Below are positions 51,201 through 61,900 of a DNA stretch of 64,000 nt, one piece after another. The notes under the pieces are model-generated. The model searched no databases and was not told the DNA's origin. It saw only the letters and a program-made list of their open reading frames with translations. The stretch covers positions 18,622,000 to 18,685,999 of the forward strand of contig JACMZG010000008.1 of assembly GCA_018340805.1 (NCBI GenBank), read 5' to 3'. How positions within the stretch are numbered: the stretch's first letter is position 1; every line of letters starts with the position of its first letter. This DNA comes from Microvelia longipes (lineage: Eukaryota > Arthropoda > Insecta > Hemiptera > Veliidae). A program made the position numbers and the translations under genes.

Positions 51201-54200
51201 TCAGTATTTCATAGATAAATACTTTAATTATTCCAGAATTTTAAATATAGAATCAGTGATTAAATAGTGAACTGTGATTAAAATATTTGTTTAATATTAA
51301 ACAAAAAGTATCACTTCATTACATAAATGAAATAAAACACAAATATTAGAAAATATCTTATCAGTTAATTTAAATACTTTTTACAACTAATTTAATGTAA
51401 TAAAAGAGGAATTTTGTGAGTCATGCTAACGTGAAATTAAAAACCAAATTTAAAAAAATTACAAAAGTAAAATTAATTAACAATAAATAAAATAAAACAT
51501 TATATTGTGATTTTCACTCTCTTATCAGTCAATTTAAAAGGTTTTTTCCAATGATAGAGTAACTTTTGTGAGATCAAACACACTAAAATTAATTAAAATA
51601 AATCACTTCAAGAAAAAATTTAACTGTAAATTGTCACAAGTAAGAAAAATTACGAAACCCATATACATGGTTATAACATTGATCAGATTTTGTTATCAAA
51701 ATCTCATCAGTGCTGGTGGCGCTGCCATGAACTTTGAATCACGAATTACCATAACTAATCAAAGAAGAACCATCTTTCATAAGACAAGATTTTACCTTTT
51801 CCTCATTATTCTTCAGTTTTGTTTATTTAACTCCCTGCACTCTATGAAGGAAATGTGTGAATAAACTATACAATATTAACATTAATAGTAGCAGTAGTAA
51901 TTAGGTTGGATAGGTTGGAAAATGCCTGTTTTGTTTTCCTTATCATACACAATCTCTTCCAGAGTCTCTTAAAATGAATTGAAGCACTTTAAAAAAGCTA
52001 CTCTTCTTTAAAATTTAGAAAGGAGTAAACTTATTTTTGGATAAAATATTGTTAACAATATTTTTTGGTTTTTTAGGCAAAGAAACCTGTGTGGATGAAG
52101 AAAACTAGTAAGAAAAGTATAAAGAAAAGTAGCAAAAAATCTTCTAATAAACAGAAACAGCAGCAGCAGAACAAGCAGCAAAATAATACTGCTAATAATA
52201 CTAATAGTAGTCTAGTTGTTAGTAAAACTAATAGTAATAAATCTTCTGAAAAAAGAAATAAGGTATGTTTTACTTATTATTACATTATAATCATTGAATT
52301 AATTCATTTTGTTTTATTATAACCCTGTGTTGAATAGTGTTCAAATACTACTTCGGCACTGGTAATACCTTTGAAAAGAGAGAAACGCTTTATTTGATTT
52401 ACAAATATAAATAGTGTGGGACTATCCTTATTATAAGGAATGCTCAAAAACACAGCATTCTAAAGCAATCATATTGACATAAATAAAATGCAAAAAGGAA
52501 TTGTATAAATAAGATTTACTAATATCTAGATAAAAAACAAAGAAATTTGCTAAAAAGGGTAAAACCATATAAGAAGACTTTTAATTACAGGTTCAATAAA
52601 ATCAAATAAGTACATATACACAACACGATTAAATCAAATATTAACCAAACCTAAAAAAATAAAATTATTTAAAATTTACTAAATTGATTCCTTAGAAATT
52701 TTCTATTAAAAAATGTTTAAATTTGAAAAAAAAGAAAATAAAAATCATCAAATTAAAAATAATTCAGATTAGATTGAAGTTGTTCCATTTTTACCATTTA
52801 TTAGTTCCTCCATTTACCATTTGTGCTTCTACAAGAAAATGATTAGTTTCTTTATCTAAATAAATTAGTTTCCTGATAATGAGTTTCTGATAATCCTAAA
52901 TGTAACGATAGTACTTAGTAAATAACAATAATCTCTAAGTCATAGATCAATTTATAATTTATCAATTTAAATTTATTTTTCTATTTTCCTAATTTATACC
53001 TGGGGTATATAGGAAAAATATTTGCACTAAATATTAGAAACCAGCACTTCTCCTGCATTATCTGATTCAGATGTTTTTAAAATATTTTAAGTGGTTTTCT
53101 CAAAGTTATCTGTCTGTATGTGTGTTTATATGTGAAGGTCTGTTACCACCGTTGCTCCCAGTGTATTAGTGCTAGAGAGTTGAAACTTGGTATATATTAA
53201 TAAAAAATCAATAGTTAGGGCTAATTATTTTCTTTGGAAAAAAATATTTTTTTACATCATAACCAGAAATTATGAGAGCAAACATTTTAAAAATGCATAA
53301 AACATATATGTACATGTAGTAATATGTAGGACCAACAAATGTGCTTTTCCATCTCATTATCAACATTAGTTCAGTTTATTTATTGGCATTTATAGGTTTT
53401 TCAATTTGTTGAAAAATTAAGTTAAAATTTAGTAAAAAATTACCTTTATGAAATAAATAAGTATAAACAGATGTTTTACATAAAAAGTGATTAAACAGAT
53501 GTTTTTACTTTTTGAAGACAGGTGTAGTGAGTTTGAAGACGTTCTGTATTTTGCGATGCAGAAGCCTAGTGAGTCCAAAGTAGTGATGATTAATCTAGCA
53601 AATCCATTATGCTGAGGAAAAGTTCTGAGGTACCCCGTACCAGATTTTTTTTACTTACTATAAAATGTTTTTAATTGTAGAATGAAGATTCAGATGACGA
53701 AAGAGAAGATAGAGTAGGAGATAGTTCTGGTTGTGAATCTGATGATGAACAGGACAAATCTGATACTGAACCTGACAATAGATTAGACAAGGTAAGGTTA
53801 AATATGGAATCAGTATTTGATTAAAATTTTGTTAGATGTATCTTATGTTATCCATAATAAATCAGATAATGAACCTGGTAAAATTATCATGTTGTACAAA
53901 GAATTTTTATAAATTTTAGAATTTAAAATTTATAAGGGTAAATTATCAAGGTAGGGGAAATGATCAAACACAAGCATAAAGCATCTTACAAACTCTGGTT
54001 TTGTACTTATAAACAGAGGTACACAACATAGGTCGGCCAAAATAAATTTATTAATTTTTACCAACCTCATTTTTATCTTTTTGATAATTAAGACTTTATG
54101 TAATGATTAAGATGAATAATTTAATAAACTGTGATATCTATTCATTATGCTGATTGTTTATAGAACTCTGGGGTTAGTGAGGCGGAGGAAGATGATGATG

Positions 54201-57200
54201 ATTGGAGTAAATTCCAAGCTGGTTTAGGCGGCAAGCGAGCTAAAGCTTTAGAAGGAAAGAGTAAGCAATCTCACACTGTTCACTCCCCCTACTTCCCTGA
54301 TGTAAGTAGTGTGTATAAACTTTGCACTAATTTAAGTCACACATATTGGTAGTTTTTTCTGCAATTCTGTGAAAACAAATAATTTAAATGAGTTTTTTAT
54401 TAACATTGAGATATAAGGTAAACTAAAAAATATTAATATACCAAGTAATGCCAATCATGAATAGTTGACACAATGTACTAGTGCGAGAGACACCTAAGAA
54501 ATGTAACAAGAAAAATGAAATGCTACATTTGGGAACTGTTACATCTTTTGAAATTCGACATCTATGATGTGTCAAATCTCTGTTGAGACAATGACAAAGC
54601 CAAAATATCATTTTTGTTGACATTTGTCGTTTAGAGTTGCATTTGAAAGGATGTCTAGATATGTATATTGTAGGAAATAGCTATAATGAACATATGCATT
54701 TACTAGGGTTCTTTATTTATTATTTCCTTTTAATCCCAGAAAATTTACAAGCAAAGTAAAAGTTAACTGCTCATACCTTAAAGCATAAACTAAAAACTCA
54801 AGCAAAAAAGGAGAACTTTAGAAAGGAAACAAGCATTCCATCGGAAATTTCCATTATTAGGAAATTTCCTTCAGACCTAGAGATTTAGGCTTTAGGACCA
54901 CTGTAATTGTTAAATACAATTGTATTTAATTGTTGTACAATTTCTACTTTAATTATATAATTAATTGTTTCCATTGATGTGTGTGAGCAGGTAAAGCAGG
55001 AGTACTGGTGGGTGTACATATCTGACAGGAAGTCCCGCACACTACTAACATCACCTGTATTAGTAACAAATTTAGTTAATTTTGAAGAAGTACAGCTGAA
55101 ATTCACAGCTCCCAGGTGGCCTGGTCTCTACACCTTCACAGTCTGTCTTAGGTCTGATTCGTATCTTGGCTTTGATCAGTCTCAAGATATAAAGGTAAAT
55201 ATCTACATATATTTTATAAGCTATATATTTTGCGTAATAGTAATTGATTGACATATATATCTATACATAAAAACTAATTAATTAATATTTACATTAGATT
55301 ATATTACTTCGATGTATCAATATGTTAGCGCGGTGATAACTGATATAATGTGACCATACCTCACAGAACCCCCTGGACTCTTATCAGATTCTTCCCTATG
55401 TCCACTCACACCTGTATTATTATGTTGCCTCCCACCACTGTCCAACGACATCTTTACAACATTTTTCACTCAGTCTTGTCTTGGCCTTCATCTATAATTA
55501 TTATATTTATTATTAAGCACATCAAAATGGCTTGGCTTGGTTGGTGAGCATGATCCATTTTTAAAATTGTAACTCATTAGTTACAAATGGTAGCAGAGCG
55601 TGGTTTCGATCCACGGACCTCTGGGTTATGGGCCCAGCACGCTTCCACCTAGCAAGTTTAGGGTTGAGACGAGCGCCTTTTAAAATGTATGCGAGAGCTG
55701 AGTTGTCGGTTTCGAGTAAGAAAGATTGGTGTTGAAGAAATCATATTACTATTAAAGCTATGTTTTTTGAAAATGTGAGCATAACGTGCTTTTAAACGTA
55801 AAAATGTATCTTCCCTTTTTCTATTTCAATTTTGGTATTGATTTTCTAAGACATGCATTTACTCATACATACACCCATGATTCTTAATTAATCAAGTGAC
55901 AAATTTAAAACTTTAGCATATGTTCACACCTTTTTTTTTACATTTCATACATGGCGTGAGAGAGCGGGATGTGCCAGTGGCAGGGAGTAAATCCTTGTTT
56001 TATAACCTAACCTAAACACCTTTACCTCTACCTGACTTACGTTTCCTTTTTTTTTTTTCTTCGCCCTCTTCAGTAATATGTTCTTCGATGATTCGTTTTT
56101 CAACATAAGCTATATTTCATTTTCTTAATTTGGATAGAAGGTTATGTATGACGGCTGTTCAGCCTGAACGTATGCTAGTCTTCGACGGGTAGCCTTCTGG
56201 CTTCACGTTGTTAATACTCTTAGTGCAAATTTACCAACATACAGGTATTTTGCATTTTGAATTTACACGTCTGTTATTTTTAGTTAAATAATATTATGTT
56301 GTATTTTCGCCTGGTGTTTTTGAGTCTCTTCTACCACTCAGGGGAGTAGTAGTATTAGAGCAATTCTTCTAGCATGATCTGAAACCTTCTAAAGTTTTAT
56401 ACTACAGCATCTATAACTTTTGAGAGTTGTGCACTGTGAAAAATATTATTCAGCAAACACTTCTTATCCTCTCTTTTCCTTCCTAAAAATAATTATTCTC
56501 GGTCCTGGTATTTCTCGTTTTTCTTAACCATACACTCTTACCATTATAACATTTGTAAACATTAATATTATGTTAGTTGTTTCGTTTTAACAATGTATGA
56601 TTAGAAATTTAATACGTTTGACAAGTGAATAAAGTTATTAGTTTTCACAGTAAATTAAATTGTTGGCCGTATAAAGCACACTGTGTCTAATTTGTATTGT
56701 AGAAAATAAATTTATAGTTTGTTTCAATTTTAAAAATTATATTACAAGTATGTAGAAAATAGTTTTAAAGTTAGTTAAATAGTTAAAATAGTTTTAATTT
56801 TAAAGTTTTTTAATTCTTACTATACTGAGGCTACCTTTTTTTTTTTTTACCAAGGAATTACAGCGCATTGATTGCGAGTAGATTAATTTAACTTTAATTT
56901 GTATGCTTCCAAGTTTGGAACAGTAAAATAAGTGGCTTATAAATGAATTACCATATTTGTTTGTTAAAGGGGTAATTCATTTGCTGGCCATGTTTCATTT
57001 TCCTTTTCTTGAGAGATTATATTAATGCAATCAATTCGAAGTAATAATTTGAGATATTATAGCGAGTCAGAGTGTAAAATTAATGAAGATAAACTGCATA
57101 TGGATTTATTATAGCTATAGGTGAATCAGATGTTTATTGGCAAAGGTAAAAATATCTAGGTTATTAATTAATTTTAACAGTGTCATAGTTCTATTAAATT

Positions 57201-58785
57201 ACATAATTTAAACTTGGAATTTAAACTCTTAAAATAAATAGTATAAAAAAGATATTGATTTTATAAAAATGTAGATAATTGTCATCTCTTGATAAAAAAT
57301 AAACTTTCAATCTACCTTAATAAAATGTGTATAGATATAAACAAGATAAGATATTTATCTTTATAATTATATGAATAAATCATTATAAAATAGAATTTTC
57401 ATTACCTTTTATTAAAAGTAATATTAATATAAATTTTATTCAAAAATTTAAAAATTTGAGAACGAGAAACCCCGAATGTATTAAGTCCAGTTTGTATAGT
57501 AGTTTGCAGTTTTGCCCCCCCCCCCCCCGGGGAACTCTGTGACCATACCTCACAGAACCCCCTGGACTCTTATCAGATTCTTCCCTATGTCCACTCACAC
57601 CTGTATTATTATGTTGCCTCCCACCACTGTCCAACGACATCTTTACAACATTTTTCACTCAGTCTTGTCTTGGCCTTCATCTATCTCTTTATAATTATTA
57701 TATTATTATTAAGCACACCAAAATGGCTTGGCTTGGTTGGTGAGCATGATCCATTTTTAAAATTGTAACTCATTAGTTACAATAATTGATTCTGAAAACA
57801 ACTACTTTTAGTTCTAAATTATTTTACCCAAAATATAACTAATCTATATTTAATTCTGATGAAGCATTCTTTCCTAAAAGTGTTTTTTAACTTCTTATTT
57901 TTTATGTATTCCCCATTTATTTCATTTTATTTTAAGAGGGTTAAGTATCTTTTTGTAAAAAAATAATTCCGGCGCGGTGGTCCGCTGTCGGGCGAATTTC
58001 ATTTAGAATGCGTGTTTCCGTGCTAAACAACCCATTTCTTGCTTATGCGAGAACGAATGCCCATTGTGTGGTTCTGGTTTATGCTTTAGAACCTAAGCAG
58101 TTACTCAATTGTCAAGCACTGCTCGTAACTCATTTGGTCTGTATTTTCCAATGGAAATGCGCTAAAACCTTTAAAGATAACTGACTAAGCTTAAAGATAA
58201 GTAACTATGCTTTAAACTAGTGCAAATAATAGTGCGTACATCTAATTTTAGAGGCATAGTTTTGTACAACCAACTGGATAATTATACGCATTTCCTTTGG
58301 AAAATACAGTCAAAATGAGTTACGAGCAGTGCTTGACAATTGAGTAACTGCTTAGGTTCTAAAGCATAAACCAGAACCACGCAAAGGGCATGGTTCTTGC
58401 ATAAGCAAGAAATGGGTTTTGCACGGAAACACGCATTCTAAATGAAATTCGCCCGACAGCGGACACCGCGCTGGAATTATTTATTTAGTAGTTGTAAACT
58501 TATATAATGTAAAAAGCAGGGAAATTTATGTTACCTAATGTGGTGATTCTGTTATTTCTCTTGGTATTACCAAAAAAATTATTTTGGATCACACTATGTC
58601 ATAGGTAATAAAAATGTGTTTTTTACTATGCATTGAAAATTAAATGATATTCTAAGAAATTTGAAAATTTTAAAGAAAATTGAGCTTATGAGGTTGGATC
58701 ATGGAGGGGTGGGGAAAGATTTTTTGGAAGAGAACTCTCTGATCAATAATATTTATATTTTGTTATGTACACAACACACACACAC

Positions 58786-58881
<96 letters not shown>

Positions 58882-58889
58882 TATATATA

Positions 58890-58930
<41 letters not shown>

Positions 58931-61900
58931 TATATATATATAATATGTATATATATATATATATTGTTACACACACACACACACACACAAATATATATTT
59001 AGGGTGGCCCTTAAAAAAAATTTCTTTTTCTTTGCTCCCAACCCCTAAATTTGTTCGAAATATGAAAAAAAAATTCCATAAAAATTTTAGCCCGATCGGA
59101 GGTGATTAACACGTGCCGCCGGCCCTTTGAAGTTTTACAGGTGTCAAAATTCGTTAAAATTGTTGATTTTCGTGGACAATTTTTTTCTGTGATTTTTTAC
59201 ATTATTTTCTAAACAATACTTAATCCACTAATTAGACACTATGAACTTATCATTATTGACCTGAAATCATCTTAGTTTGTACTTAAATTCTGAACACTTA
59301 ATGGTGGACATATAATTTTTTCTGAAATTTTTTTAAAAAAAAAAAAACATTTTTTTTCTCTACACTGCAAAGGTATAACTCATAATAATATTGTTTTTTT
59401 GTTATCAATTCATTGGCATATGTTATGTTCTTGTATACTGTTTTCCTATAATTTAAGACCAATAATTTGGTTATTTATACCAAAAATTAGCAGACCCTGT
59501 CATCCTATCTGCAGTAGGTTGAAAGCTAAGTAATGAGTAAATAGTCCAATTCAGTTTCAAGAAATTTTTCAATTTTTTTGGTTTAAATTTATTTTAAAAA
59601 ACCATTATTGTGATATCTGAAACTTTGGTGTTTACCCTTTTGGTGTACTTTGTGTGTTGCTTGACCCCCCCCCCCCTCTTTCGCTTACCAAATTTTATTA
59701 ACCATTAACAATGGCTAATAATTTTTTTAGTACAGCATTGCAAATTTTTAAATCTATACTCGTTATTGACTAATGATTTGAATAAAGTTTAAGTCAGTAC
59801 ATTGGGGCCTTACTCGCACTTGTGTCACCATATTCCACACTCTAAATACACTCTAATAGAAAAATGTTAAATTTTCTCATCGAAGATTTTCTTTGGTAGA
59901 CAACTTGAACAACTGTTAAAATTTTTAAACAATATATTGCTTGGACATCCATTCTTGCATGCTAATAGCACCTGGCTTTCTAAATGACACTCCTCGAGGC
60001 GGGGTCTCTCTATAAAAAAATCACTGCCAGCTCCCATTAGCTCCCTGTAGTCTCTTAATTGTTTTTCTTTTAAACTAATTACAAGAAGTCAAGCATATTT
60101 CTTAAACTTCTGGGACATCCTCCTTCAATACCAGAAGACTATTTTTTTGGGTCTATTGACCCTATAAGTTTCTGAACCTAGAAAACAGTGGAACATCTGG
60201 CCCAAAGTCGGTCCCACCAATTCATTGAATACACCCTTTAAACCACTTCAAAATATTGGTGCCTACAAGGCAGGTATAGAAAATAATTTTCTAAGAGGTT
60301 CTCAATATTTCTGCAAGCTCCATTGTTCATACGGTGTTCAATGCCATGGTGTCAAACACAATCGCTTGGACTGAATCAAGAAGTCCTCATTCTTCAAGAC
60401 ATTTATAGACTTCTGCGGCTTATTTCTGTTCCAGTAGCCTGTGGTATGCTCGAAGCTCCTATCGACTTGTCTTTTACGCCATATGAAATAAGAACTGCCA
60501 ACCTCTCTATCTTATTTGTCTTATGTAATATTAGGATGAAGCTTCCCATCCCAATACACAACAGCACACTGATTTCTATCAATACTAAAGGTTTTTTAAC
60601 ATTTCCTTGTAATCTAAGAATCCTTAACTGGGATTGTTTACGGCTTATTGAATTTCTGTTAATTACCAAGTCCTTTGCATCATGGCCTAACGCTTTCTGC
60701 TGTGGTAACTAATACATGAACAGCATCTCTCTCTCCCTAACTTTGCACCTATCTAACGTTGGTGCTAGGCGATCAATTAAAAAAATCAACAGTTTCCTCT
60801 AAAACCCAACGACGAAGGAAAAAAAATTCCAACTTCCCTCACTGTCTTCTGTGCTACTACTGCTTCTGGTGCTTGTAGCAATTCCGCAAACAACTAGATC
60901 GATCAATATCCTCCAAGCATCGAGTTTTTCAATGACCTTTTCCCTCCTTCTGCTCCTGCAGTTCTCTATTCTGCCCTGTGTAAATTAATGTCAACTCCCA
61001 GCATAACACCAGATCGCCCCTTTATTCTTGCATCCGCAAAAAAATCTATGTACTCCGGGTTTTTTTTGATTTTGGCGTCACTATGGGCAATATCAAATAA
61101 ATCATCCAGCCGTCTGTAAAAGCAAAACAACTACTGATAGCAAACTCAGTCGTTTTAGAAGCATTTTTCTGAAAACAACAAACAATGGTTAGAACGAAAG
61201 AACTCTTTCACTTGTCATGTTATAACTTAAACAAACAACTTAAAACCTAACACTTGATTTTAAAAAAAGAATTAAAATATTTGATGGTAACAGTTTGTTG
61301 TCTGATGTAAGACTGGAACTTTTTTTTATATAAGTCAAAGGGATTAAAATGATTCATTCATAGTACCCCTGCTTAGATCACTTCCATCTTGCATGGTATT
61401 TTCCTTGACTCATCTTTAATCCTTAAGTGACACTAGGGTAATTTTACCTGAAAGTATTTTTGTAAACAAGTTGGTGTCAATTACTAATGTATTAATAACT
61501 CTATTCAAAGTTATAACCTATCTTGCCCTTTCTTTATTCTATTAATTTTTTGTGAAATTGTATAAATTTTGTATTTCATAATAGGAAGAGGGGGGAAGGT
61601 CAAGCAAAGGGGGGGGGGAACACACAAAGTTTCAGATGTCACAATAATGGCTTGTTTGAAAATAAATTTAAACCAAAAAAATTGAAAATTCTTGAAACTG
61701 AATTGGACTATTATACTCATTACTTAGCTTTCACCTACTGCAAGATAGGATGACAGTGTTTTGTATGTTTCACATTAGGTCTGCTAATTTTGGTATAAAT
61801 AACCAATTATTGGTCTTAAATTATAGAAAACAGTATACAAGAACATAAATATGCCAATGAATTTGATAACAAAAAAACATATTATATGAGTTATACTTTG

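Larger units (their letters stand above)
55349..57781 (+). mobile_element. Non-coding LTR retrotransposon
   Basis: Two direct terminal repeats (237 and 244 bp) begin TGTGACC and end TTACA. A 4-bp direct duplication ATAA flanks the element (55345-55348 and 57782-57785). The primer-binding site is two bases inside the 5' LTR. The 1.95 kb interior has no gag or pol frame, so the element would need another element's proteins to move. A G/C run (57515-57532) precedes the 3' LTR, but a typical purine tract is weak. In SEC63 intron 14, same strand as the gene. Confidence 0.85.

Noticed and set aside
51568..51864. 98-codon open frame in SEC63 intron 10
   Set aside because: No splice sites linking it in phase to SEC63, no family match, AT-rich codon content typical of intron sequence.
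55588..55650. Possible tRNA-Met gene on the minus strand
   Set aside because: Contains the post-transcriptional CCA, lacks the 5' acceptor and D-arm part, and sits exactly at an LTR primer-binding position.
60323..60712. 129-codon plus-strand open frame
   Set aside because: It is the antisense of the broken transposase-like gene, whose motifs are readable only on the minus strand.
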